A DNA stretch of 64,000 nt, taken from NCBI GenBank assembly GCA_018136815.1, contig CM030937.1:108606-172605 (forward strand), written 5' to 3'. Shown piece by piece: positions 1 through 10,118 of this stretch (within the stretch, counting starts at the first letter, position 1; the number at the start of each line of letters is the position of its first letter). The position numbers and the translations under genes were made by a program. The DNA comes from Isochrysis galbana (lineage: Eukaryota > Haptophyta > Isochrysidales > Isochrysidaceae). The notes under the pieces are model-generated. The model saw nothing but the letters and a program-made list of their open reading frames with translations, made no database searches and had not been told where the DNA came from.

Positions 1-971
1 TCTACCCGCCGGCCGACAACCACCCGGTTGGTATCATCGACCTGGGTGGTGGCTCCGTGCAGATCGTCTACGAGACGAGCTCGCATGTCGCCTCGAGCAC
101 CGAGCGGCAGACGCTCAACTTTGGTAGCCGCTCGCACTCGCTCTACGTCAAGTCACACCTTGGCTTCGGGCTCGACGAGGCGCGCAAGGCGGTGCTCGCC
201 TCGCTCCTCGAGCGACGGGGCTGGACTGGGCCGGTGGCTCACCCATGCCTGCCGCGGGGCGCGACGCAAACGTACGAGGGTGTTGAGCTCGTCGGCGAAG
301 GCGATTGGACGCGCTGCTCGAGGCTTGTCGGTCGCCTGTTCAAGGATGGCATTACCAAGGGACAGCCACCACTTGCGGATCGCTTCTATGGGTTTTCGTA
401 CATGTGAGTGGAGAGCGCTGCGTGCACTGCGAGCGAGCCGTCCGCACTGCGCCATACCGCACGGCCCGTCACCTCGGTCTGCCCCGCGCTGACTCGGCAT
501 TGCCCGCCCGCCCGCGCTCACAGGTACGACCGCACAGCGGCCATCGGCCTCTTTGATTCCGTCCCGCGCCAGTTCGGCTCGGTCGACACGACGATTGGGG
601 CCATCTCCGCCGCTGGCGAGCCGCTTTGCGCTCTCGACGCTGCCGCCAACACGGCGCGATTCGCCAACACACAGGACGCCGCCAAGTCGCACAACTACTG
701 CGGCGATGTTGCCTACGTGGCAGAGCTCCTCCGCGCGTTTGGCTTTAGCGAGCAGACACCCATTACCATGACAAACAAGATCAAAGATGTGGAGCTCGTG
801 TGGACGCTCGGTGCAATGCTCGCCAAGAGCGCGATGCTCGCTGACGAGGGCGGCGGCATGGGCACCGGTATAGTGGTGCTGCTCGCACTGCTGGTCGTCG
901 CCGTGCTTGCCGTGTGCGCGTTCCGCGCCTCCGGCCAAAGGAGATACTCCCAAGTCAGTGGTAAGCTCTGA
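1..971 (+). CDS. GDA1/CD39-family nucleoside phosphatase (apyrase), 3' part
   Basis: Partial gene entering from the left edge. Exon 1..403 (frame from base 3) joins exon 524..971 across a 120-bp GT-AG intron (404-523). The junction restores a Met-Tyr-Asp run typical of the family, while reading through 404 gives an immediate stop. The start of the visible protein has the DLGGGSVQ motif, the phosphate-binding apyrase conserved region 4. Later come a NYCGDVAYV segment and VWTLGAML, matching the last apyrase conserved region. A single hydrophobic helix (GIVVLLALLVVAVLAVCAF) and a short basic tail end the protein, so it is probably membrane-anchored in the Golgi, ER or cell surface. The known family hydrolyses nucleoside di- and triphosphates. 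Substrate preference cannot be read here, and the N-terminal half lies outside the window. Confidence 0.87.
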
Positions 972-1833
972 GCACCGCCATGGCTCGCGGCCGACACTCC
1001 GCCGGCTTGTCCCCGGCCCTCCCCAGCCCCATCCTCTGCTACGAGGGCAGCCACGCTGCTGGTGCTGGCGCCAGTCGCCTCGCCCGGCACGGAGCTTGCT
1101 CTCCAAGCGGCCGATGCCCCCCACCTTCGAGCCAGCGGGCGGCCCCCCTCCACTCCGCCCCGCCAGCCGCGGCGCAAATCGTCCTGGCTGCGGGCGGCGG
1201 GGGTCGTTGACCACGCGCTCCACGGCGGCGCAGGAACAATCCTCTCCGGCATCAGTGTTGTGCCGCAGAAGACGTTCTGACCCCTTGGCCGACCGGAGGC
1301 AGCGCCCGAATCGCCATGCGCCCTGGGCCACTACGCAACCAGCTGATCGGAGCTGGCGCGCCGCCTGGTGTGCACAGTACGGCCATGCCGCGCCCGAAAA
1401 CTCAAGACGACCTGCCAGCCAGTCTACTGAGTCAAGGCAGCCTGTGGGCTGAGGTGTTTCTTGATGGGAAGCTGGATGCCATTCAGGCGCCGCTGCGGCG
1501 GCCTCGTGCAGTGGTAGCGGGACTTCCACGTGCGCCCAGCCGCATTAACGCGTCTTGGCGCCAGCAGCCGCACCACTTGTGGCGCCAGGAGATTCCACGC
1601 CGACGCGTTCATTAGCTAGTCAGACGCATCGTGCTATTCGCTCCGTGGCGCACGCCATCACCAAAGCCCCTTGCCCCTTGCCGCCGCTCATACTCTGAAC
1701 TTTCGCTCCTCCAAGCGAGCGATTTTTCGTCTCTGGTGTGCAAGGGTTGCTATATTGATTGCCTGCTTTTGACTTCTGGTGCGTGCGAGTGAGTGCTTGC
1801 GCACAGGGCCTATTGATGTCAAACCCATACAAT
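972..1833. other. Intergenic, no gene seen
   Basis: GC-rich stretch downstream of the apyrase stop. Reading frames here are short or antisense shadows with no recognisable domain, and I see no repeat structure. It probably contains the apyrase 3' UTR. Confidence 0.5.
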
Positions 1834-2091
1834 ATTCTTACCGCACATTCGGCCATGGACCCACTGCTTTAACGCAGCAAACTTTCTACACCCCCACTCC
1901 CCTGGCTCTCCCCCCCCCCCCCCCCCCCTGCCATCTGGCGACTCCCCCTGTGCACTACTAGCTACTAGGGGGATAGGGGTAAAGAGCTTAGATATGGGCT
2001 ACGGTGCCCCCCCCCACCCCCCCCACTGATCTTTCCCCCCCTTCCTTTTCTGGCCTGTGTCTTGGGTAGGCGGCGGCCTCGGTCCCGACTT
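1834..2091 (+). repeat. Partial copy of the dispersed 752-bp repeat family
   Basis: Shares ordered blocks with the left third of the copy at 51521-52272: ACCGCACAT, then CAGCAAA-CTTTCTACACCCCC, a C-run, GGCGACTCCCCC, GTGCACTACTAG, GGGGGATAGGGG, CTTAGATATGG, and finally GGTCCCGACTT, where similarity stops. It carries a duplicated CTAGCTA and a longer C-run. The right two thirds of the family consensus are missing. No target duplication was found, so this is an old, truncated copy. Confidence 0.7.
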
Positions 2092-2756
2092 TTATCTTAT
2101 TGTAATTGTTGTCCTTCAACTATCAGCAAATTCATAGGGTCACGGAGCGCGCGCCGCCTCCCTTCCCCGCGTGCCGCTCCCCTCGCCGCGCAAGACGAAG
2201 TTTTGGCACGGACACGGACACGCCGCTGTCGTCGAAGCGACCGCGCCAAGACAACCCCTAGCCAGGTGGGCACAGGTGTCGCATTCGCGAATCGACGCTC
2301 GTTAGGCTTCTCTTCGTCCTTCGGTATTTATCGTTATCGTTATAATTCTCTGCTTTCTCTCGTTCTCGGTCAAAAGCTTCGCTTGGATGCATGGGATCGT
2401 GGGTTGTGGAGCGCCCTCTCTCTTTCTCTCGAAAGAGAAGGGAAGTTTCCCCACCTTTCACCTTTCTTCCTCCCAGGCGCCTCGCAGATAGGTTTAATTT
2501 GCTATCTCCCCTGCGGTTCTTTATCTGCTTCTGGGGGCAATCAGGTTTAATTTACGACCTCTTCGTATCTCCCCCTTAGGCACATCGCACTTCTCTCGTC
2601 TTATTCGGTAGGTCTCTTGGAATCCTGCGTAGCAAGATTGCCTCTCGTTTCCGTTATGGTGCGATTCCCCTTACAGACGGGATCGCCGACAGATCGCCTT
2701 CTGATCGTCGTCCGTCGTCGTCTGGCCGGAGTGTTTGGGTTTGATTTCAGTCGAGT
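2092..2756. other. Intergenic, CT-rich, no gene seen
   Basis: No protein domain is recognisable. A block near 2492-2510 (GGTTTAATTTGC followed by ATCTCCCCT) closely resembles a block in the gypsy LTR at about 35404-35425, so part of this stretch may be old retroelement sequence. Confidence 0.35.
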
Positions 2757-3109
2757 TATGTGAGAAAGTCGTGGGGCGAGAGTCGGGGTGTTTTCCTGGG
2801 TGTCTTTGTCCGTCGTCCTGTCGTCAGTCGTCATCCGTCGTCGCTCTCGCTCTCGTCGCTCTCGCTCTCGTAACACTCATACCCAACAACCTCGCCTCTC
2901 CTCACCAGCCCTTGCCATCACAGCCCTCCTCTCACTCACCCTCGCCTCTCGCCACTCGCTCGATGTCGCTCTCGCCGCCGTCCTCGCCCTCGCCCAAGCC
3001 CGCCTGCCCGCCTTCCTCTGCTGACGGGCTTCAGCCCGTCGGCATCTCCGAAGTCGTCCCCTCAGCCGCGCCTGCCGCCGGCATGCCTCCTTCCTCATTG
3101 CCCTCAGGC
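2757..3109 (+). repeat. Dispersed repeat, copy A (inverted partner at 14116-14523)
   Basis: Near-identical in the opposite orientation to 14116-14523. Shared blocks include GAAAGTCGTGGGGCGAGAGTC, a (GCTCTC/GTCGTC) simple-repeat core, the hairpin GACGGGCTTCAGCCCGTC and a terminal TTGCCCTCAG. The longest frame is not conserved intact between the copies, so it is treated as a non-coding repeat. A third short piece containing the hairpin lies near 47560-47600. Confidence 0.75.
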
Positions 3110-3507
3110 CCTATGGGCCACTCCAATTCGTCAACAGGAGCCACCGCGCCACACTCACACACCACCACGAACAGCGTGCGCAGTTCCGCCATGCTGACAG
3201 CCAAGCTGCAGCACAACACCCACAGCACTCTCCACAGCCATAACCGGCACAACTCACAACAACAACAATCAACAATCGAGACGCTCCATTACCAGTAGGG
3301 AAGGTCTCCGGGCCCGGCCCCTACACACTACACAGCCGCGGTACCGCCCTCGTGCTCCGGCACGAGGGACGAGGGGCTGGCCGGGCACCAATAACATCGA
3401 CTCCGCTCCCCAGAGGGCTTGTCACAAATACACAAATACGCATGGCTCGTCCGTTGCGATGTGGCTAGGGATGCTAGCATGCTAGCTCCCAAGATGTCCT
3501 ACGACGC

Positions 3508-3515
3508 TATAAATA
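3508..3515 (+). promoter_or_regulatory. Candidate TATA box for the PsbP-like gene
   Basis: TATAAATA lies about 90 bp upstream of the ATG at 3605 in otherwise GC-rich DNA. The position is consistent with a short 5' UTR. This is motif and position evidence only. Confidence 0.35.
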
Positions 3516-3604
3516 AGTTCTAACGGAGAAGAAGAGAGAGGGAAAACCAGACAGCGGGAGAAACAGAGAGAGGGAGAGATCCTTCAAAAATTCTCTGTCG
3601 GCGA

Positions 3605-4486
3605 ATGGCGAAGCGGCGGCAGCAAGCCCTTCTCCTCTCTTCTCTTCTTTCTCTCCCCTCGCTATGCGGCGCAGCTGACTCTGCCGGGGTGATGGGTCGG
3701 CGATGTGTGCTCTCTGCCGCTGCGCTCGCCTGCCTCGCTCCGCGGCCCGCCTTGCCGTACAGCCCCCTCGCCAGCGTGGCCACCGACGGCTTCGAGATCA
3801 GCGTCCCTCCTAACTTCTACCGCGCCAAGGGAGGCAGGGCTCTCGTGGCGGATGTGGCCTTCGTGGCGGCGGATTACGTGGCTGGTCGAACGGCTACGGT
3901 GACGCGCACGCGCGCTGATCGCCTGCTGATCGAGTCTGGAGACCCAATCGCTCTGGCCGCCGGCGGAGGAGAGGTGAAGCAGATGAGGGAGCTGGGCAAG
4001 CCCGCCTTCCTCGCCTCGTTGCTCGTGAGGAGGCGGGATGGAGATCCACGCGGGCAGAATATTGAGCCGAGGACCAGGCTCCTCGCTGCGCGCTCCGTCT
4101 CCGACACCGAGCTCCGCTTCGAGGCGCAGGAGACCTTCTTCTCAGCGACGAGCATCACGTCCGCAACACCCTCCTCGAGGTATATCCAGGCCCGCGCCAT
4201 CTTCGTGCCGCCGGATCGCGATGCGGGGACGACGGCCTACCTGCTGACGGCGTGGGCCAGCAGCCCTTGCTCGCCTGAGATGATCCGCTGCGAGCCGACC
4301 CCTTGCTCGTGCGGTGAGGGGGCTGCCCTCTCGTGCGAGTGCCCTGCGCCTAAGTGCAGCGCACAAGCGGACGCTGCCGAGGGCCTCGCCGGCCGGGACC
4401 CCGAGGATGCTGCGATCGTTGATAGCCTTCGCGTGCTGCCCATTGGCTTTAGCTTGCAACAGGCGCTCCGCTCGGAGGCCAGGTGA
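3605..4486 (+). CDS. PsbP-like thylakoid lumen protein
   Basis: Intronless 293-residue protein. Residues 8-24 form a hydrophobic signal peptide. A second targeting region follows with a twin arginine and hydrophobic core (GRRCVLSAAALACLAPRPALP, residues 31-51 less one), typical of Tat transport into the thylakoid lumen. Together they suggest routing through the ER into a complex plastid and then the lumen. The mature part opens with DGFEISVPPNFYRAKGG (from residue 61), the usual start of a PsbP fold, followed by beta-strand-like segments and a C-terminal DAAIVDSLRVLPI as in the family. PsbP relatives support photosystem II; the subtype cannot be assigned. An unusual seven-cysteine insert occupies about residues 220-250. 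Start chosen as the first ATG after the TATA box, giving the full signal peptide. Confidence 0.75.
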   Translation: MAKRRQQALLLSSLLSLPSLCGAADSAGVMGRRCVLSAAALACLAPRPALPYSPLASVATDGFEISVPPNFYRAKGGRALVADVAFVAADYVAGRTATVTRTRADRLLIESGDPIALAAGGGEVKQMRELGKPAFLASLLVRRRDGDPRGQNIEPRTRLLAARSVSDTELRFEAQETFFSATSITSATPSSRYIQARAIFVPPDRDAGTTAYLLTAWASSPCSPEMIRCEPTPCSCGEGAALSCECPAPKCSAQADAAEGLAGRDPEDAAIVDSLRVLPIGFSLQQALRSEAR

Positions 4487-4573
4487 GGTGGCCATTGGCA
4501 GTCCAAAGAAACGGCACGTAGGAGGTGGGTGATCCGAGAGCCTAATGCATGCCGGGATGCTCATGCTCGTGCG

Positions 4574-4610
4574 TGTCCTACGGGCGACCGTGTCGGTCGC
4601 ACATAGGACA
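4574..4610. other. Strong hairpin downstream of the PsbP-like gene
   Basis: Two nested perfect stems, TGTCCTA/TAGGACA and GCGACC/GGTCGC, are separated by two matched 3-nt internal loops around a 5-nt loop. It sits 88 bp after the stop codon at 4486. It could be a 3'-end processing or stability element, or the core of a small inverted-repeat element. Confidence 0.55.
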
Positions 4611-5403
4611 AGCGGGTGAGCACGGGTACTTGTGAGTCGGATGAGCACAGAAAGGTTCCTACCAACACCCCAGAATCTCTGGTGACGCGTTGAATTGACT
4701 TATTTCTCTATACTATTTGTGGTTTGAGGTGGGGCCACCTGCCGTGCGCGCCGCATTGCTGTGTTCGGCGGGCCTCCCGTGGACATGCCGCGGTGCGTGC
4801 GCTAGCCGGTCTGGCGCGCATTGCCACGCAACCCCGGGCCTCCAACTCGATCCAAATGCCACCACGCATCACCCCATGAAAGTAAGCTACCTATGAACAC
4901 ACCTATCGAACTTGCTAGGGCGCTTGCTGCCAGCTCCCGTTGCTGCTGCTTGCTCCTTGGCACGGGTTGAGACATGCAACATGTGTTCCAAGATACACCC
5001 CGTTCATTCAAGTAAGAAGCCCTCCGCTCATTGAGCGTGTGCTCGGCGAGGCTACATCGCTGAGCAAGGCATTTTCCATAGCATGACGAGAAAAGCAAGA
5101 TCGGTTGTGTGCACTGTCGAGCCACAAGCGAACAAGGACGGCAACAAGGAACTGCTGAAGCCTCTAGCGCGCACTGGCTCCTAAACAATTGCCGGTACAT
5201 CGAATAGCGAAACGAGCGAATGTGTAGCTGTTCCTCAGCGAGTTGAGGAGTGTACGTCCCACTTCATCGTGGGAGCGAAGATCACCCGTCAATGCCGCCC
5301 CACGCTCTGCCCGCTAGCTGACCACTCTATCATGGGCAACACCACCGGTCGATCAGGAAAACCAGCATTGGGTGACGACTCCGTTGGTTGCGCGGCACGT
5401 GTC
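4611..5403. other. Intergenic, no gene seen
   Basis: Separates the convergent PsbP-like gene and the minus-strand secreted-protein gene. A 132-codon antisense frame (4802-5200) has no recognisable domain or signal, so it is not called. Confidence 0.45.
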
Positions 5404-5862
5404 TCAAATGCAGTGAGATGTCAGCGCTGCAACGAGGTTCTGAAGCGGCTGGATCAACCTCTCGGTAATCATGCGCGTCAGTCGGGTCCAAGCAGTGATA
5501 TCTTCCGGTGGTGGCGCTGGCGGTGGAGAGGCGCACTGAAACAGCACTTCCTCCGCGGCGCTGCACGCCCATTGGTTGTCCTTATTGAGAGTGTATACAC
5601 ATTTTGTGCAGCCCAGGGTGCAATCGAAGGTGTACGCCTCGATCTGCGACGAGGAGAGCCCGTTACGAGCTGGATCCACATAGTGGGCTTCGCACTCGTC
5701 CTTCTTCTGCTGCGAGAAGAGAGATGTGGGTGCCCCCACAACATTCCAGCACCAGGAGGCGTCTGTGGGGTCTGCACCGCCACGTAGGTGAGTGCGCGTC
5801 TGCGTGAAGTTGAGGCAGGGCAAAGACGCCAGTAGGAGAGGCGTGGCAAGGGGGAAGAGCAT
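5404..5862 (-). CDS. Small secreted cysteine-rich protein, unknown function
   Basis: A 152-residue frame starting at the ATG at 5862. It begins with a clear signal peptide (MLFPLATPLLLASLPCLNF). The mature region has about eight cysteines, mostly in the first two thirds, including FDCTLGCTKC, which suggests disulfide bonding outside the cytoplasm. A proline-rich linker (SPPPAPPPED) precedes an amphipathic C-terminal segment ending in Cys-Ile. No family is recognised. The upstream region is AT-richer (5960-6000), followed by a long GA tract, which is compatible with a promoter. The signal peptide plus cysteine pattern make a real gene likely, but no homology supports it. Confidence 0.55.
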   Translation of the reverse strand: MLFPLATPLLLASLPCLNFTQTRTHLRGGADPTDASWCWNVVGAPTSLFSQQKKDECEAHYVDPARNGLSSSQIEAYTFDCTLGCTKCVYTLNKDNQWACSAAEEVLFQCASPPPAPPPEDITAWTRLTRMITERLIQPLQNLVAALTSHCI

Positions 5863-6094
5863 TGGGGTGGAGAGCAGTGGAAAGGGAGACGGCCGGAGAG
5901 TCGGATCGAGAGACAGTTGAGAGGAATAAGGAAGGAAGAGGGAAGAGGGAAAAGAAGGAGGTTTACAGGCCGTGTAAGAGAAATATATGAAGTCCTTTTA
6001 TTAAGGGAAAATCTTAAGGTGGGAGTGGTCGAAGAAGGGAGGGAGAGAGGGGAAAAGAGGATCGAGAGAGAAGAGATCATGAGTGAGAGATAAG

Positions 6095-6530
6095 GTGATG
6101 GAGCAGAGAGAGAGAGAGGAGGAGAGAAAAGAGAAGAGAAGAGAAGAGAAGAGAGAGAGAGAGAGAGAGAAGAGAGAAAGAGAGAGAGAGGGGGGGAGAG
6201 AGAAGAGAGAGAGAGAAGAGAGGGAGAGGGAGAGGGAGAAAGAGAGGGAGAAAGAGAGAGAGAAGAGAGAAAGAGAGAGAGAGAGTGAAGAGAGAGTGAA
6301 GAGAAGAGAAAAGAGAGAGAGAGAGAGAAGAGAGAGAAGAAGAGAGAGAGAAGAGACAAAGAGAGAGAGGGAAAGAGAGGAAGAGAGTGAAGAGAGAGAG
6401 GGAGAAGAGAGAGAGAGGGAGAGAGGGAGAGGGAGAGAGAGGGAGAGGGAGAGATAGGGAAGAGAGAAGAGAGGGAGAGAGGTAGAGAGTGAAGAGAAGA
6501 AGAGAGAGAAGAAGAAGAGAGAGAGAGAAT
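6095..6530. repeat. GA-rich simple repeat
   Basis: Imperfect (GA)n/(GAGAA)n tract with scattered GGG interruptions. It produces long Ser/Leu frames on one strand and Arg/Glu frames on the other, none credible. It lies upstream of the minus-strand secreted-protein gene. Confidence 0.9.
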
Positions 6531-7002
6531 CAGCGCGGCGGCGGCGGGCGCCAAAGTCGGCTGCGCAGTGCCTCTCTCTCCCTGAGAAGAGCCGCTCCAT
6601 CTTTATAGAAAGTAAAGAAGAAGGGCTTCTATCTGGTGGTGGGTCCAGAGGGTCTCTCCTCCAGCGCCAGAGTCTCTCAGTCTCTCCTCCAGCCAGAGTG
6701 CGCGCCCGATGAGGGAGTGGTTCTGGCTAGACACATATGGACTGCCTGCGCACTGTCAGAGCACGGCTGATCTCACTCTTGGAGAACGATGAGGAGCGAT
6801 CTCACGGCTGTATGGTTGAACGATGAGGAGCGAACAACACATCCTCAAAATATGTCTATGGGACCAAAGGCTCTCCGTGTCACAGCGCGGGGGGTGCATC
6901 GCCCAGGCGCAGCTGTGGTATGCGCGCGTCTTCAACTCCACCTTCGTCCTGCCCACGGAAGTGTAACTCACTGTCCCATTTTTCCGTCGCCCTTACTAAA
7001 CA
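6531..7002. other. Intergenic, no gene seen
   Basis: Contains a 15-bp direct repeat, GAACGATGAGGAGCG, at about 6784 and 6819, and a duplicated CTCTCCTCCAGC block near 6655-6690. No coding signal was found. Confidence 0.4.
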
Positions 7003-7463
7003 ATGGGCGATTCCGCCGGGCGAATCGACAATCACGGCTTCGGAATCGGCAAGTATGACGTCGACAAACAAGACCCCAAGAATGCACAGGTTATCGCGGG
7101 ATGCAAAATGACCATCTTCTCCGAGGCCGGCTTCAAAGGCGAACACACAACCATACAACCATCAACGGCCCGTCGATGCTCAGCTCAGAAGACGTGCGAT
7201 GGGAAGACGTCGATCTACAGGCGATCGGGTGGACTCAACCAGTGCGCTCCCTAAAAATCGAGTGTCATCCGGACTCGGCAGCGGCCAAACGAAAAGACAA
7301 ATTTCAAGCTGAAGTAACTAAAATATTTGCAAAGGGAGCCGCATTTTTGCTAGGAGCCATCGTGCTCGCAGTATTTGTAATCATTCTCTTGTGGAAATTA
7401 CTCAACAAGCGGTCCACCGAAAATAATCCAAAGGGACACGATGCCGCGCCACAGGCTAAATAA
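7003..7463 (+). pseudogene. Beta/gamma-crystallin-like membrane protein broken by an 8-bp duplication
   Basis: Two overlapping frames form one protein. The first (ATG 7003) reads MGDSAGRIDNHGFGIGKY and then CKMTIFSEAGFKGEHTTI, like the first strands of a crystallin Greek-key motif (Y/F-x-E-x-x-F-x-G). The second, offset by one frame, continues NGPSMLSSEDVRWEDVDL and a W-x-x-x-V-R-S-L-K-I strand, then a 22-residue membrane helix (AFLLGAIVLAVFVIILLW) and a basic tail ending at 7463. The frame change falls exactly at a tandem duplication of ACAACCAT (7147-7154, 7155-7162). The 3' half is much more AT-rich than the neighbourhood, so the gene may be acquired, possibly from a large DNA virus of algae. 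That source is inference. It could still be expressed as a truncated 83-residue product. Confidence 0.6.
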
Positions 7464-8206
7464 AAAGAGAACTCCATCAATCCGCACGGGGAGTGTTCAT
7501 GTGAATACTTCATCTTTAGTCGCTTCAACTGGTCTCGCTAGTCACCGGCGCGCAGAGCGCGCGCGCAGCGGCTGACCGATTGCCGGTCGTGCAGCGTGCA
7601 GGAGAGGAGGAGTGCAGCGGTGGCGCTGGGGGCGGTCCGGGTGGTGCCAGCAGCAGGGGGCCTGCCAAGGCAGACTGTGAGTCAGAGGCAGAACTCAGGT
7701 GTGTCGCATTCTCCCCCTGCCTTCCTCCCTCCCACTCTCTCCACCCCACGAATGCAAACACGCGCACATGCTCACGCACGCACACGCTCACTCTCTCTTT
7801 CTCTTTCTCTCTTTCTCTCCCTCTCCCTCTCCCTCTCCCTCTCCCTCTCCCTCTCCCTCTCCCTCTCTCCCTCTCCCTCTCCCTCTCCCTCTCCCTCTCT
7901 CTGTGTGGGGGTGGTGGGAGTCTGCATGGCAAGTCGTATCTCACCTACGGGGATCGAAGCTGCAGACTCCTCCCTCTCTCTCTCTCCCTCCCTCTCCTAA
8001 GACCCGTAACAGGTTTGATTTGAGCAATCTGGATATCTGGTTGGAGTTCAGATTTGGTATCCAGATAGTATCCGGATACCTCTAGAGCTCATTAGGAATA
8101 TCCAGATAGATACTGATAGTCGGGCAGACATGCCAGATATGCCAGATATTCGGAATATCCGGGTATTAGAAACTTATATTCTTATTCTCCCGGCCACCTT
8201 AAATAG
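7464..8206. repeat. CT-rich microsatellite and GATATCC-rich flank
   Basis: Positions 7795-7905 are (CTCTCC)n/(CCCTCT)n, and 7970-8000 is a shorter CT tract. Positions 8020-8170 are AT-rich and packed with GGATATC/GATATCC and CCAGATA half-palindromes. No gene is seen. Confidence 0.75.
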
Positions 8207-9040
8207 ATCGACGCCCCTCCGCCACCGTCGCCTCCACCGCCCTCACCGCCGCCTCCCTCACCGCCACCGCCTTCACCGCCGCCTCCCTCGCCACCGCCGC
8301 CCGCCGCCTTCGCCGCCGCCTCCCTCGCCACCGCAGCCTTCGCCGCCGCCGCCTTCATTCACCGCCGCCGCCTTCGCCGCCGCCGCGCCGCCGCCGTCAC
8401 CACCGCCTCCCTCGCCGCCACCGCCTTCACCGCCGCCTCCCTCACCGCCGCCTCCCTCGAGAGGGAGAGAGAGGCAGAGCATGAGTGGGCAAGAAGGCAA
8501 GAGCTATGGTCACGCGAGGGAGGGCGGTCTTGCGAGCGAGGGCGGTCTTGCGAGCGAGGGCAGTTGCGCGAGCGAGGGCGGTTGCGCGAGCGAGGGTGGT
8601 CTTGCGAGCGAGGGCGGTCTTGCGAGCGAGGGCGGTCTTGCGAGCGAGGGCGGTCCCGCAAGCGAGGGCGGTCGCGCGAGCGAGGGCGGTCGCGCGAGCG
8701 AGGGCGGTCGCACGAGCGAGGGCGGTCACGCGAGCGAGGGCGGTCACACGAGGGGCGGTCGTGCGAGCGAGGGCGGTCCCGCGAGCGCGAGCGGTCACGC
8801 AAGCGGGGGCGGTCATGCGAGCGGGGGCGGTTGCGAGGGCGCAGGCCACAGCCTTGTACCCCACCCCCTCCTCCAGCTTCATATGACTTTGAGCGTGCTC
8901 GCAGGTTGGCAGATTTGTTGGCTGAGCAGCAAGCATCCGCAGATCGTAGGCGGGCAGGGCGTGAGCGTGAGCTAGCTAGACTGCAGGCAGAGGACAACGT
9001 GCGCAGGGACTATGAGATGTCGAGGCGAATGCATTATTAG
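8207..9040 (+). other. Low-complexity region with a possible Arg/Glu/Ser-repeat reading frame
   Basis: Positions 8207-8460 are an imperfect CCGCCT/CCACCG minisatellite. Positions 8508-8840 are an 18-bp tandem repeat (GCGAGCGAGGGCGGTCNN, roughly 18 units). Because 18 is a multiple of 3, several frames stay open. The most protein-like is the frame ending at 9040. It reads a charged stretch (EWARRQELWSRE), then hexapeptide repeats like RGRSRE, then PCTPPPPPASYDFERARRLA and a charged helix ending RRDYEMSRRMHY. The non-repetitive ends in the same frame argue for a coding gene with an expanded repeat. No start codon is identifiable upstream and no family is recognised. Confidence 0.35.
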
Positions 9041-9540
9041 CAATCAATGGGTATGATGTGTGTGATGCGTGATTGATGTGTGTGTGTGTGGCCTTGTATT
9101 ACTTAATCCATCTGCATTGACAAATGTCAACCAGCGTCATCGACATTTGCGCCTTTTTATGGTCTCCCACGGACACTTATGGTCACGGACCGACGGCCGT
9201 TGGGCCAGCCACGCCACACGGGGCCCATTGTCGCCTATTCCCTATTAGAACAATGGGTTTAGCTTGCCACATTATATTTTGAATGCGTGAATCTATGATA
9301 TAACAACAGGCATTATCATGCGGATCACGCAATAGTTAGTTGGCGGTTTGAGGCTAGAGGGGCGAATTGAGCCGTCCGTGAGCATGCGCAAGAAGCGTGG
9401 AACATGGGCCAAGGCCACGACGACGAAGAAGCGAGGGGAAAGAGAAAGGAGGCTGGACGTACAACAAATAGCGAGAGCGAGGGGGAGGGGGGAGAAGAGA
9501 GAGCGAGAGCGACATACAGAACGAGAGCGAGAGCGAGAGC
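9041..9540. other. Intergenic, no gene seen
   Basis: Short TG repeats at about 9057-9090, then unremarkable sequence leading into the long GA tract. Confidence 0.4.
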
Positions 9541-9837
<297 letters not shown>

Positions 9838-10118
9838 GGGAGGTAGGGACAGAGAGGGACAGAGAGGGAGAGAGACCGCGCCACCACTGGCGGACAACGA
9901 TCACGAGGGACGAAAGGCGTCACCACCATCGGGGTCCGCCGCACGGGGCGCACTGCTAGCGTCACGACAGGGCGGAGTAGTGGGGCTCGCGGTGTGGAGG
10001 TTCAAGGTTGTGGCCGCTGAAATCGCGAGCGGTGGCCCCGTGCCACGCGTGCCAAACGTCGTCAGCGGAGATCGCGATACAAAAAGTGGTCAACATCGTA
10101 GGGCGGAGGGGAGCGCGC

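Noticed and set aside
153-1529. 458-codon minus-strand open frame
   Set aside because: Antisense to the two apyrase exons and intron; Arg/Gly/Ala-rich with no domain. The plus strand carries clear conserved motifs.
4802-5200. 132-codon minus-strand frame
   Set aside because: No signal peptide, domain or repeat; composition like surrounding non-coding DNA.
5478-6600. Ser/Leu-repeat and Arg/Glu-repeat frames over the GA tract
   Set aside because: Frames stay open only because (GA)n/(CT)n has no stops. The same is true of 9293-9965, 14940-15656, 41794-43266 and 52167-54060.
8130-8975. 281-codon frame with PPPPSPPPPS repeats
   Set aside because: Polyproline from a CCGCCT minisatellite joined to the 18-bp repeat. 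The frame ending at 9040 has better non-repetitive flanks.
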